Assembly (NCBI RefSeq): GCF_016924645.1
Contig: NZ_JAFFJV010000016.1
Coordinates: forward strand, 62,001-126,000
Length of the DNA: 64,000 nt
Reading direction: 5' to 3'
From: Rufibacter psychrotolerans
GTDB taxonomy: Bacteria > Bacteroidota > Bacteroidia > Cytophagales > Hymenobacteraceae
This document shows positions 7,803 to 16,805 of this stretch, one piece after another (position 1 is the stretch's first letter; each line of letters starts with the position of its first letter). The notes under the pieces are model-generated. The model did no database searches. It was not told where the DNA came from and saw only the letters and a program-made list of their open reading frames with translations. Position numbers and translations under genes: made by a program.

Positions 7803-9734
7803 TTACTCACACCCGCACAGGTTCTTCTCGGCGGCGCAAATATCGGCGTAGCCTTGGTCCAGGCGGCGCAAGAAGCCATTGAGCCGTTGGTTGTGTTCCC
7901 GCACGGCATCCAGTTTCATTTCCTTAGGCGGAGTGCGGAAGAGGTTGTCCAGTTCCCCCACGTGCTTCTTGAGTTCTATCTTTTTCTCGTAGAGCCGCTG
8001 CACATACTCCGGCAACGACTCGGCGGGGTATTGGGTCTTGAAAGCGTTCTCTATGCAATCGTCCTGCTTCAGGTAGGCGATGATTTTGCGCTCCACCTGT
8101 TGGTTCAGGTCCAGCAAGCGGGCTTTTTCCTTTTCCAGTTGCTGCTCCTCCAGCCGCTGGTTGAACTGGCGGGCGGCCAGTTTTACCTCCTCGCGGCAGC
8201 TGCGGCACTTGGTGGCGCTGGCTTTCTCCAATAGGTTGTTCCTAAAGGTGACGTTCTCTTCGGTGGGCGGGGCATCGCGCAGGCGCATCACTTCTTTGGC
8301 GTACACGTCATTGTACTGCGCCGACTCCAGGCGGTTGAGGTGCCGGTTTATGCCCTCGCCCTCCAGCGTGCTGGCCAGGAACTCGGGGTTGGGCAACTCC
8401 ACGGCGTAGATTTTGTTGAGGTACTGCTCGCGCTGCGCCACAGAGAAAGCGCGAGCCTGCTCCTGCTCCAGGTCCAGCACCGTGTTTACGAGCTCTTTTC
8501 CGTTTTTCAGGTTAAAATCAGACTCCATGTAATTGTCGGCAGAGGCCAGAATAGAGGCGTACTCTCCCTTGAACACCCGCTGGTAGGTATGGTTGCGCGA
8601 GAACTCCCGGTCGCGCTGGGCGGCCAGGTTCTTCAGGCGTTTGTAGTCCTGCACCACCGCAAACAGGGTCTTGGCGTTGGCCTCGGGGCTGTTGTTTTTA
8701 TAGTTGAGTTGGTAGTTGTTCAGGTTCTGCTTCAGGTCAGAGAAATTGCGCAGAAACTCCACGAACAGCTTTTCCTGCTTGTAGGCATCCTCAGTGACCA
8801 GGCCGGCGGTAAAGGCCTGCTCTATCCTAACCCGGCGTTTCTCAATGGTTTCTGAGGTGATTTCGCTGCCCGAGAGCACATCCATGCGGTAGAGCGACTT
8901 GTAGTTGGCCACCACCAGCACCGGATAATCTTTGTAGTTAAGGGCGGCCTCCAGTTTCTGCCGCTCAAACCCCTGCGGGCTGTTGCCCAGGAACTCGGTC
9001 AGGCGGTAGGTACGCAAGGCCGGTATTTTAGCGAACGACGGCACAAAGATGTACACCCGTACGGAGTGGAGCCGAGTGTCAAAGTTCTGTCCCTCGTACA
9101 GCCGGATGGTGGAACTAAACTTGTACTCCTTCCGCTGCGCCGCGTGCCTGATCAGGTTCCCAAATTCCCCTACCAACGACAACATGGCCGCCTGCGGCGT
9201 TACTTGCTTGGCAATGTTGGTGAGCTGATTGGCAATGATGTTGAAGAACAGCTCGCGGCTGTCTGAGGTGAACAGCTTGGCCTCCACGGTAGCATCAATG
9301 TTGCGTTCATCGGCGGCCAGCGGCAGCTTGTCTATGATCCGGATGGCCTCAATATTGTCTGAGATGCGGGAGGTGTAGTTTTTTTTGTCATTGGCCGGCT
9401 CAATGGCAAAGTTGTACAGGGGGTACACCACCGGTTCCTGCCCAAACAGCTTGGCGTTCTTGAGCTGCGCCGAGATGAACAAAGACTCCAGGTTGATGTA
9501 GTCGCGCCGGCGGGCCTTGGTGGTGCCCTGCTCCAGTTCATTGATGACCTTGGAGAACTGCCCCGGATTGAACAAATACATGTCGGTGGTGAGATACTGC
9601 CACTCATCGGTGAACTCAAACTTGTCCAGGTAATTGTACCCTAACCTGGTCTGAATCATGTCCTGTGCCCTGCCGGTGAAGGCGCACAAAAGCAGAAAAA
9701 GCAGAAAGGAGCGTGCAATGCTTCTTGGCTTCAT
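7803..9734 (-). CDS. large secreted protein of unknown function
   Basis: A 643-residue protein. The N-terminus MKPRSIARSFLLFLLLCAF is a signal peptide ending near GRAQ, so the protein is exported. The middle contains many aromatic and charged residues with no catalytic motif that I recognise. The C-terminal third (from about residue 490) is strongly helical and charged, probably coiled coil, and includes a CRSC pair near 514-517, a lone Cys in QDDCIENAF and the end CAAEKNLCGCE. It may be a cell-surface or periplasmic structural protein; this is inference. It is divergent from the glycosyltransferase gene at 9856. A full-length, intact gene with no assigned family. Confidence 0.8.
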   Translation of the reverse strand: MKPRSIARSFLLFLLLCAFTGRAQDMIQTRLGYNYLDKFEFTDEWQYLTTDMYLFNPGQFSKVINELEQGTTKARRRDYINLESLFISAQLKNAKLFGQEPVVYPLYNFAIEPANDKKNYTSRISDNIEAIRIIDKLPLAADERNIDATVEAKLFTSDSRELFFNIIANQLTNIAKQVTPQAAMLSLVGEFGNLIRHAAQRKEYKFSSTIRLYEGQNFDTRLHSVRVYIFVPSFAKIPALRTYRLTEFLGNSPQGFERQKLEAALNYKDYPVLVVANYKSLYRMDVLSGSEITSETIEKRRVRIEQAFTAGLVTEDAYKQEKLFVEFLRNFSDLKQNLNNYQLNYKNNSPEANAKTLFAVVQDYKRLKNLAAQRDREFSRNHTYQRVFKGEYASILASADNYMESDFNLKNGKELVNTVLDLEQEQARAFSVAQREQYLNKIYAVELPNPEFLASTLEGEGINRHLNRLESAQYNDVYAKEVMRLRDAPPTEENVTFRNNLLEKASATKCRSCREEVKLAARQFNQRLEEQQLEKEKARLLDLNQQVERKIIAYLKQDDCIENAFKTQYPAESLPEYVQRLYEKKIELKKHVGELDNLFRTPPKEMKLDAVREHNQRLNGFLRRLDQGYADICAAEKNLCGCE

Positions 9735-9855
9735 GTATTCACTCTTTAAGATGTTTGTTACTGGGTAACGCCGTGATGCCCCAACGCGTGTGTGGCTCTA
9801 CAAAGTTCGCTCCTAAATTGACTAATCCCAAGAGTTCAGGCAGTTGCTTCCTGCA

Positions 9856-11538
9856 ATGTTTCTCCCGACCTTGCCTCTTTCTACTAAATTCTTGTTTGTG
9901 CGTCCCGGTTTTTTGAAACTCCAAGCCCTGTTGCAGTCTCCTCTTTTCTGGTTTTTGGCGGTTAGCAGCTTTACCCTGGTCTACTTCTTTGCAGAGCATG
10001 AGGGCTTTTACTTTGGAGATGATTACTCTTACAGCCTCTATGCCCACCAGTTGATCTGGGGCGGTTTTCATTTTGATGATTACTCTTTCTGCCACCGCTT
10101 CATGGTCTTTGTGCCCACGGCCCTGTTCTACTGGCTGTGGGGCATGAACATTTATACCACCACCTTGTGGCCCTTGCTCTGTACTTTAGGCACCCTGCTT
10201 TTACTGTATCTAGCGTTCAGGAAGGCGCACCCGGTGGCCACTTCCTGGGCTTTGGTCTTGCTGGGACTGTACTACTTCCAGCTGAACACGGTCAATTACC
10301 TGTACCCAGACAATATTCTGCTTTTCTTCACCACGGCCTGTCTGCTGGTCTTGTATCGCGCCAGAACCCAGTTGCCATCAGCAAAGCAGGAGATCACCTG
10401 GGGAATCTTGTTTGCCTTCCTGAACCTGCTGGCGTTTCTTACCAAGGAAACCATTGTATACACCGTTCCCTTTTACCTCTTCGTTCTGTTTCAACACATC
10501 AGGAACCGGGAGAACCTGCGCTTCTGGGGCTCCGCGCTGGTGTCGGGCACAATTCTGCTGGCCCTTTATTTCCTGCTATACAAAGTCTATTCCGGCGACG
10601 CCCTGCAACGGCTATATGATATCAAGGCCACCAATACCGTTGAAACCAAACAGGCCTATTTAGACAGCAGATCGGCTACTTTACTCCCGCGCCTCACGTA
10701 TGAGCCTGTCTTGTTTTTCATAGGCTCTGGCCTTGCCATTCCCCTGGTCTTGACAATTTTTTCTTTCTTCACCAAAGGGAGCCACAGAGGCCAATCCACT
10801 GCTGAAACACTGCGGTTCTGGTTTGCAGCCATGGTGTGCATGCTGCTCCCTATCTGGTTTGGCACCGCCACGGTAGATTTCTACAAACCCATGCCCTTGG
10901 TACCCCGCATGTTCCATCCTTTGCTGCCCACCTTTTGCTTGTCGGCAGGATTAGTGGTAGAGAAAGCCTGGGGAAAGCGCCCAGCTTTTCTGCTGCTCAC
11001 TTTCTTGTTTGTAGTCTGCACCGTTTTAGCCGGAGAGAAGATGTGGGTTCTTTACGCCCCCTTGGCGGCATTCTTCGCGCTCTGCAGCTTCTTTAGCCGC
11101 CCCCTACCACACTGGCTGGGATTGATTATGGTGACGCTTGTGTTAGCCATCAGACCGGTTTACTTTATGGCCAAGCCCACTGTCTCCTATTATTTTGAGC
11201 AAAAAGAAATAGTAGACCAGCACTTGAACCATCGGGTTGGCAAGTATACGGTCTTGATGGATTCCGTCATGCTCAACAGGTATAGATACTTCTACGGCTT
11301 TCACACACCCACTAATTACCAGTTTAAGAGATACACAGACCTCTCTACCACGGGCCAACAGAATGTAGACACGGTGTTTCTCCTGATCAACAACGGCGTA
11401 CTGGAACATCCGGAGCTCATGATGCCCATACGGGAGAAAGACGTGCTGCCCCTTTTTCCGGCAGCCCGTTTGATTACCCAAAAAGGCAAGGTAAAGCTAT
11501 ACTACTTACCAAAAGACTCATCCGCTTCAGCGTTTTAG
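9856..11538 (+). CDS. membrane glycosyltransferase, PMT/ArnT type
   Basis: A 560-residue inner-membrane protein with around ten or more hydrophobic segments. The first periplasmic loop has the acidic pair FGDDYSYS (D55, D56), the hallmark of GT-C enzymes of the PMT/ArnT (GT39/GT83) superfamily, which use a polyprenyl-phosphate sugar. A short soluble tail closes the protein (from about residue 440). The frame is open from a TTG at 9844, but the ATG at 9856 is preferred. The acceptor (lipid, protein or glycan) cannot be told. It stands alone and is divergent from the secreted protein gene at 7803-9734. Confidence 0.82.
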   Translation: MFLPTLPLSTKFLFVRPGFLKLQALLQSPLFWFLAVSSFTLVYFFAEHEGFYFGDDYSYSLYAHQLIWGGFHFDDYSFCHRFMVFVPTALFYWLWGMNIYTTTLWPLLCTLGTLLLLYLAFRKAHPVATSWALVLLGLYYFQLNTVNYLYPDNILLFFTTACLLVLYRARTQLPSAKQEITWGILFAFLNLLAFLTKETIVYTVPFYLFVLFQHIRNRENLRFWGSALVSGTILLALYFLLYKVYSGDALQRLYDIKATNTVETKQAYLDSRSATLLPRLTYEPVLFFIGSGLAIPLVLTIFSFFTKGSHRGQSTAETLRFWFAAMVCMLLPIWFGTATVDFYKPMPLVPRMFHPLLPTFCLSAGLVVEKAWGKRPAFLLLTFLFVVCTVLAGEKMWVLYAPLAAFFALCSFFSRPLPHWLGLIMVTLVLAIRPVYFMAKPTVSYYFEQKEIVDQHLNHRVGKYTVLMDSVMLNRYRYFYGFHTPTNYQFKRYTDLSTTGQQNVDTVFLLINNGVLEHPELMMPIREKDVLPLFPAARLITQKGKVKLYYLPKDSSASAF

Positions 11539-11647
11539 CGCCTATTTCCGGTAAACAGGCCAAAAACACTCAAGCCAAGCAAACAGCATTTCACAAGGCC
11601 ACTCCTTTTAACTGCCAAGGATAATTCGTTCTTCCCTTACCCAAACC

Positions 11648-11684
11648 AAAGAGGCCCTGCTACAGAATAGCAGGGCCTCTTTGC
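11648..11684. terminator. bidirectional terminator hairpin
   Basis: A perfect 14-bp stem AAAGAGGCCCTGCT/AGCAGGGCCTCTTT (11648-11661 and 11669-11682) lies between the convergent glycosyltransferase and protease genes. It can serve both strands, although the T-tracts are short. Confidence 0.8.
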
Positions 11685-11702
11685 GGATGGTGGCGCAAAC
11701 CA

Positions 11703-14700
11703 CTATTGCTTGATGAGCCGGTAGCTGGAAGTTTCCGGGCCGTTGGTGAGGCGCAGGACGTACGGGCCCGAAGGCAGATCCTGAATGGAGAGAGTTTTCA
11801 CGTTGGTGCCTTTCTGCGGGTGGCTGATCTGGAACCGTTTAGTCTCCTGCCCCAAGGCGTTGAACAGCTGAATCATGACTGCTCCTTTTCCCTTGTACTC
11901 AAAGCTGCAGGACAGTTCCGTTGCAAACGGATTGGGGAAAACAGACGCGTTCACCCGGTCGGCCATATCTTCCTCAGAGGCCAGCAGGTTCCGGTTCCCC
12001 TGGGCGTACCACACGGCCCACTTCGAATTTCCGATGAGCCCGGTGGCGTTGCCGGTGGTCAGGAGTTTATCTTCGGCCAGCGGGAGGGCACCGGTCACCA
12101 GGGTAGTGCCATCTACCGCCCGGGCACCAAACACCACCCGGCTATCGGTGCGGTCAAAGGAAGGCTCGTTCATGACGGTACTCCCGAAGATATCACGGTA
12201 CACGTATGTCTTCAGGTTCATGGTGACCAGGTAATAGATGGTCTGGGCCGAGGATTTATCCACGTAGTCAAAGGCCACAATGTGGGGAGAGTTCTTCGCG
12301 AACGCAGGGTTGATGACATCTGAGTTGAACTGCAGGAACTTCTGGATTTTCCCGTCGCCGGCCTTATTGCCGGCCCGGCTCCAGAGGTTCGCCAGCCCTA
12401 TGTCCCAGTACTCTTTGTCTTGGGTCTCCTCCACGTAAGAATACAGGGCGTCAAACAGGATCTTTTCACCCGTGTAATCCCATTCCAGACTGTGGATGTC
12501 CACCATTTTCTCGCCCTCATGAACGGGAACCGTGTTGTTCAGCTCCACGGCGGTCCATTGGCCCCGAGGGATATCATAGACGTGGATGATGGGCTCTTTG
12601 GCTACTTTGACGGCAGCCAGCTTGGTACCGTCTTTAGACACCGCCACATTGTCCCAGATGGTCTGGTTGTCAATGGTTCGCTCGTTCACCGCGCCTTTGA
12701 GGGTAACCGCCCTGATAATGCCGCTCTGGGCGACAAAATAGGCCTCGGTTCCGTTATCGGTGACGCTGGGCTTGCCTTTGAGGGGCGTATTGGTGAGGAT
12801 GGTAGCCGTTTGCGTGGCCATGTTGGCGTTCCGGAGGGTGTTGTCAGAGGTGCTGTAGTACAGCACAAAGTCACCGCCGGGGTTCACCGGCAGCGTGGAG
12901 GCGTAACCGGCTTCGGTTGGGCCAGAGGCTGGCTCCACAATGCCCACCGAGGTGAAGGCATTCTTAGCCGCAGTTACTTCCCCCGAAGTGGCTCCATATA
13001 AATCGGTAGCGGCCTGAACCACGGCGTAGCGTAAGTCGGTGAACTGTGACAGCCTGGTCAGGTAAAGCGTGAGGGCCCGGTAGTACACGCGGCCGGCTTT
13101 GTCTTTGGTCATGCCCGGGGCGGTGGCAAACAGGTAGAACGCCTTGTTAGGAATACCGCTGTTCACGTGCACCCCGCCGTCATCCTCGTTCCCGGTGTAC
13201 ATTTCGCTCACGTGGGCGGGCTGGTACCCCTCGTTGAAATCGGCCAGGCTGGTGCCGCCGTTGTGCGGGTCCTGCAGGCTTCTAAGCGCCCCAGAGGGGT
13301 ACGAGGTCGGTTTCACGATGTCTTCGCCAATGGTCCAGTTCCTGCCCTCAATCAAAGCCCCAAACACATCGGCCATGGACTCGTTGATGGCCCCAGATTG
13401 CCCCTGGTACTCCAGGTTGGCGGTGTACTGCACCACGCCATGGGTGAGTTCGTGCCCCGCCACGTCCAGGGCACCGGCCAGGGGTTTGAACGCGTCTTTG
13501 CCGTTTCCATAGATGATGTATTGCCCGTTCCAGACGGCATTGTCCCAGAGTTCATCTTCTTCATCCTTGGCGTTGATGATGGAGATGATAGACCCGCCCC
13601 TGCCGTCAATGGCATTGCGCCCGTGTTTGGTCCGGAAGTATTCATAGGCCATGCCCGCGTTGTAATGCGCCGAAACCGAGGCAGGGCTGGTCCAGGTATT
13701 GTCGGTGGAGGTGACAAAGAACATTTCGGCCTCCTCATTGGCGTAAGAGGCATCTTTCAGGTCCAGGGTATAGATCACGCCCATGCCGCTTTCGGGCAAG
13801 GTGGACCGGTTGTCGTACATGGCGCGGGCGGCATCCAGCAGGTAATAGGTCTCCCCTTTCTGGTAGGTATTCAGCGACTGGGTCACGTTGTTAAGGTCCT
13901 TGGCCGAAGCCGTCTGAGGGCCATCAAGGGAGCATAAATGGTTGTACTTGTGCAGAACGGCTCCGCTTTGCGCGTCAATGAAGTACTCCCAGCGGTGCAC
14001 CAGCCCCGGCTGCACGGTCACGTGCCAGGTAAGGCGCTCTGCGGCCGGGTTACGGTTTGGGTGGTAAATCACCAGCTCAGCGGTGGTCTCGCGCTGGCCC
14101 AGAATGGTAGACAGCAGGCTTTTGTGTGAGCGGGAAGAGGTCTTGCCTACCGCCGCCAGCGCCGTTTTAATGGCGTTTTGCTCAGAAACCGTTGGAATCA
14201 CGCTTACCAACGACGGGGTGGGAAAGTACTGCCCGTTCAGCACGCTTACCTCATTCTGCTGGGCATGCAGGTACAGCTCGCCCCCGTACACGGGAACCCC
14301 GCGGTACTGTTGCCGCATCTTGATGTGCGTCTGCTGCAAGGCATCGGTTTCCACGCGGTCCACGGCAAACTCCTGGTCTGGCTCTACAATCTGCAGGGTG
14401 GCTTTGAGCTCGCGCAGGTAAGAGAAACCGGCTTCCCGGGGCGTGGTGGCTTTTCTAGCGGCCGCCTGTCCCTTGCGGGCGAGTTTGCCCTTGATGAACA
14501 CCGGCAGCGAGGCGGGCCCTTGCCTGATTACATTCAGGCCCTCGGGGTCTGCGGGCCCGCTGTGCAGCACCCGGCTGTTGGCTCCAGGCCCAATTGAGGT
14601 AGACAGTTGAACCGACTCCGGCAGGAAGGCGGTTTGGGCTTGCTTCTGCCCCCAGCCCACCGAGACTTGGGCGAAACAGAAAATCATGGCAAGCGCTGCT

Positions 14701-14723
14701 TTCCGGGTAAAGGTTAGCTCCAT
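11703..14723 (-). CDS. M4 (thermolysin-type) metalloprotease with T9SS tail
   Basis: Secreted zinc endopeptidase of 1006 residues. Order: signal peptide (1-25), FTP/PepSY-type propeptide (about 60-260), M4 catalytic domain with H424-E-L-T-H428 and the third zinc ligand E448 in NESMADVFG, then a region of about 300 residues resembling TolB/WD-type beta-propeller repeats. The last 85 residues form a type A T9SS sorting domain (VFPNPFATELSCSF to YVLRLTNGPETSSYRLIKQ). It should cross the outer membrane by type IX secretion and be attached or released. The added propeller-like region makes it longer than plain thermolysins. Confidence 0.93.
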   Translation of the reverse strand: MELTFTRKAALAMIFCFAQVSVGWGQKQAQTAFLPESVQLSTSIGPGANSRVLHSGPADPEGLNVIRQGPASLPVFIKGKLARKGQAAARKATTPREAGFSYLRELKATLQIVEPDQEFAVDRVETDALQQTHIKMRQQYRGVPVYGGELYLHAQQNEVSVLNGQYFPTPSLVSVIPTVSEQNAIKTALAAVGKTSSRSHKSLLSTILGQRETTAELVIYHPNRNPAAERLTWHVTVQPGLVHRWEYFIDAQSGAVLHKYNHLCSLDGPQTASAKDLNNVTQSLNTYQKGETYYLLDAARAMYDNRSTLPESGMGVIYTLDLKDASYANEEAEMFFVTSTDNTWTSPASVSAHYNAGMAYEYFRTKHGRNAIDGRGGSIISIINAKDEEDELWDNAVWNGQYIIYGNGKDAFKPLAGALDVAGHELTHGVVQYTANLEYQGQSGAINESMADVFGALIEGRNWTIGEDIVKPTSYPSGALRSLQDPHNGGTSLADFNEGYQPAHVSEMYTGNEDDGGVHVNSGIPNKAFYLFATAPGMTKDKAGRVYYRALTLYLTRLSQFTDLRYAVVQAATDLYGATSGEVTAAKNAFTSVGIVEPASGPTEAGYASTLPVNPGGDFVLYYSTSDNTLRNANMATQTATILTNTPLKGKPSVTDNGTEAYFVAQSGIIRAVTLKGAVNERTIDNQTIWDNVAVSKDGTKLAAVKVAKEPIIHVYDIPRGQWTAVELNNTVPVHEGEKMVDIHSLEWDYTGEKILFDALYSYVEETQDKEYWDIGLANLWSRAGNKAGDGKIQKFLQFNSDVINPAFAKNSPHIVAFDYVDKSSAQTIYYLVTMNLKTYVYRDIFGSTVMNEPSFDRTDSRVVFGARAVDGTTLVTGALPLAEDKLLTTGNATGLIGNSKWAVWYAQGNRNLLASEEDMADRVNASVFPNPFATELSCSFEYKGKGAVMIQLFNALGQETKRFQISHPQKGTNVKTLSIQDLPSGPYVLRLTNGPETSSYRLIKQ

Positions 14724-14744
14724 AGGGATGGGTATAAGGTGGAT

Positions 14745-15179
14745 TTATTTTTTAACCAAGGCCTGTAACTGCCGGTAGAGTGCCTGCACCTGGGGTGGGG
14801 CGGTAAACTGGTTGCTGCCCCACACCGCCTCTTTTTGCAAGCCCGTGGCATCTGCCAGCTTAATGTATTGGTACAGGTTGCCCGGGTGCCTGAAGGAAAG
14901 CTCCAAGGCGCTTGCCTGCTCAAACAACTTCTCTGCCTCTTTGCCGCTGATGGCGCTCAGTTCCTTGGCTTGCCGCGAGAGCGGGTCCCGTTGGAATACC
15001 TGTCCGGTGGGCAGCAAAACATACTCCGTGACTCTGCCGCTTACCCCGCCCCCGTTGCCCCACGCAATCTGGTTGCCCTGGTAAGATTCCAGCGCCACTT
15101 TCTGCGAAGCGCACCCCAAGGGCAGGCCCGCTAAGCCCAGTGAGACCACGAAGAAGAAAAGAGGGAAGAAGCTCCTCAT
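14745..15179 (-). CDS. small lipoprotein of unknown function
   Basis: A 144-residue protein starting MRSFFPLFFFVVSLGLAGLP and then LGC (C23): a lipoprotein signal with lipobox LPLGC. The mature protein is soluble, with a GGGVSGRVTEYVLLPTG segment and a helical C-terminus. The frame runs open back to 15311, but only the ATG at 15179 gives a proper signal. It ends 21 bp before the start of the M4 protease gene on the same strand, so the two may be cotranscribed. Envelope location is clear; function is unknown. Confidence 0.75.
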   Translation of the reverse strand: MRSFFPLFFFVVSLGLAGLPLGCASQKVALESYQGNQIAWGNGGGVSGRVTEYVLLPTGQVFQRDPLSRQAKELSAISGKEAEKLFEQASALELSFRHPGNLYQYIKLADATGLQKEAVWGSNQFTAPPQVQALYRQLQALVKK

Positions 15180-15370
15180 ATTATGCCAGGAATAATAGGG
15201 TGGAAAAGAATGGTTAAAGTACAAAACATTCCTTAATAACTCAACACCTCGCTCTAAAATGGCTATTGTACACCCTCTTGGCAGCAGTACTTGCATAAAG
15301 CTGAGATGCAATGTACCAGCCTCGTCATCCGTACCCCTTGTTCTTCAGGAGTTGCAAATTGGCTTGAAAA

Positions 15371-15404
15371 CAAAAGAGGCCGGATCTATTTCCGGCCTCT
15401 TTTG
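15371..15404 (-). terminator. intrinsic terminator, perfect 14-bp stem
   Basis: CAAAAGAGGCCGGA (15371-15384) pairs perfectly with 15391-15404 around a 6-nt loop. It lies downstream of the minus-strand lipoprotein gene at 15568-16137 and is followed on that strand by a T-rich stretch. Confidence 0.85.
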
Positions 15405-15567
15405 GCTAAAGTAGCGTTAAAATAGCAACCCAGCCGCCCCTAACCTGCCGGGTTGTTTTTGATGGGTTTTGCAGAAATGAGGCACAAAACGGAGGTGGCC
15501 CAAACGCGGGTGGCCCACCTGCCACCGGCAGGAGCACTCAAACCATGCGACCCAACTTTGCAAAGGC

Positions 15568-16137
15568 TTACTGCCCGGGCTGCCCCTTTTTGATGCGTTG
15601 GTAGTCTTTGAGGTCGGCGCGGTTTTCCAGGGCCAGGTACTCGGCCTGCAGGGCTTTTATCTTGGTGGCGTGCCGCAGGATGATGTCATCGTGCAGGGCT
15701 TTCTCGCGGTCGTTGAGGCGTTTATAAATGGCGTTGGCGTAGTCCCAGTCTTCTGGGGTCCAGGTGTCTTTGCGGTCCCGCACCTGCTGCAGGAAGTGCA
15801 CGTAGGCGTCGCGCAGGCGATCAGGGGTAACGGCCGACAGGTCGCGGTACTCGCCCAGGAGTTCGCGCTCCATCTGCAGTTGCTTGCCGGCCACCGGGCC
15901 GCGGGCTTCGCGCATTTTGCGTTCGGCCCGCTGTCTGGCCAGGGCCTGGCCTGCTTCCTTGAGTTCGTCTTTCGTTTTAGAGGCGGCCTGGCTGGCCCGC
16001 TCGTCTAGTTTATCCAGTTCCCGGGCGGCCGCTTCTTTTCGTTCCCGGGGCGTGGTGTCGCAGGCTACCAGGGAGGTCGCCAGCACGCCGGTGAGGAACA
16101 GAAGCAGAGTCAGCGGAAACAGTTGCGTTCGTTTCAT
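15568..16137 (-). CDS. helical lipoprotein of unknown function
   Basis: A 189-residue protein with a lipoprotein signal (LATSLVAC, C26). The mature part is almost wholly charged helix: an Ala/Lys/Glu-rich segment (about 32-75, possible coiled coil) followed by a YRDLSAVTPDRLRDAYVHF region. This resembles small Bacteroidota lipoproteins annotated only as DUFs; I am not certain which one. It is divergent from the DUF4385 gene, with the starts about 63 bp apart. Function is unknown. Confidence 0.75.
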   Translation of the reverse strand: MKRTQLFPLTLLLFLTGVLATSLVACDTTPRERKEAAARELDKLDERASQAASKTKDELKEAGQALARQRAERKMREARGPVAGKQLQMERELLGEYRDLSAVTPDRLRDAYVHFLQQVRDRKDTWTPEDWDYANAIYKRLNDREKALHDDIILRHATKIKALQAEYLALENRADLKDYQRIKKGQPGQ

Positions 16138-16200
16138 AGTAGTACAATAGGTGATTCACCTCCCATACGCAAAGATGGGGCCAGAAGGTGCTTCCCCGGC

Positions 16201-16743
16201 ATGGCAGGCGATATGGGCAAAAACAGTTTCAACTACTCACTGGATTTTAAGGCGGTAGATTTCAGGCAGCACCCCGAGCTGTACCGCATTGGCGTGGGCG
16301 AGCAGGGCGTGCTCCTGGTGGAACCCTATAAAAGCGAGCTGCTGCCCCATTGGCGGTTCAGGAACGTGGCCGTGGCTACCCAATCGGCACAAATTATTTA
16401 CTCCATGTTTGAGGAATATCTGGCCCGGCAGGAGTTTGTGGGGGCCGACATGGCCCGCAAGTTCCTGCAGATGGGCTTTACCCGCGCCCGGCGCTATGCC
16501 AACCACAAGGGCGGAAAGAAATACGCGGCTTCCCCCGAGGCCAATAACGCGGCGCTCCCCTATCCTTACTCCTCCGGCAGCCCCAACAAAGGCAACGCCA
16601 TTCTGCCCCAAGAGCAGGACGCCCTCACCAACGAGAAGGCCCAGGCGGCGGCGGTGTTCAAGGCGTACTGGTTCAAGGCCAAGGCGCACCCGCAGTACCT
16701 GGCCCAGAAACAGGCGTTCAAAGACAAGTACTACCTCCCCTAA
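16201..16743 (+). CDS. DUF4385 family protein
   Basis: A 180-residue soluble protein. FNYSLDFKAVDFRQHPELY at the N-terminus, VGEQGVLLVEPYKSELLP, and the ARKFLQMGFTRARRYANHKGG block are characteristic of DUF4385, a widespread family without known function. The frame is open back to 16123, but that would overlap the divergent lipoprotein gene, so the ATG at 16201 (or 16213) is preferred. No signal peptide is present, so it is cytosolic. It converges on the dsbD gene with a dispersed palindrome between them. Confidence 0.8.
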   Translation: MAGDMGKNSFNYSLDFKAVDFRQHPELYRIGVGEQGVLLVEPYKSELLPHWRFRNVAVATQSAQIIYSMFEEYLARQEFVGADMARKFLQMGFTRARRYANHKGGKKYAASPEANNAALPYPYSSGSPNKGNAILPQEQDALTNEKAQAAAVFKAYWFKAKAHPQYLAQKQAFKDKYYLP

Positions 16744-16749
16744 AGCGAT

Positions 16750-16786
16750 GGGGCTGTTTTAGGGCAGATTTCACCAAAACAGCCCC
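16750..16786. repeat. dispersed palindrome copy
   Basis: Perfect 11-bp arms GGGGCTGTTTT/AAAACAGCCCC with a 15-nt loop lie between the convergent DUF4385 and dsbD genes. Confidence 0.75.
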
Positions 16787-16805
16787 AAAACCAGGAAGGC
16801 AAATG

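Noticed and set aside
13167..13937. 256-codon open frame antisense to the M4 protease
   Set aside because: It covers the catalytic domain coding region of a clear protease gene; composition is that of a shadow frame.
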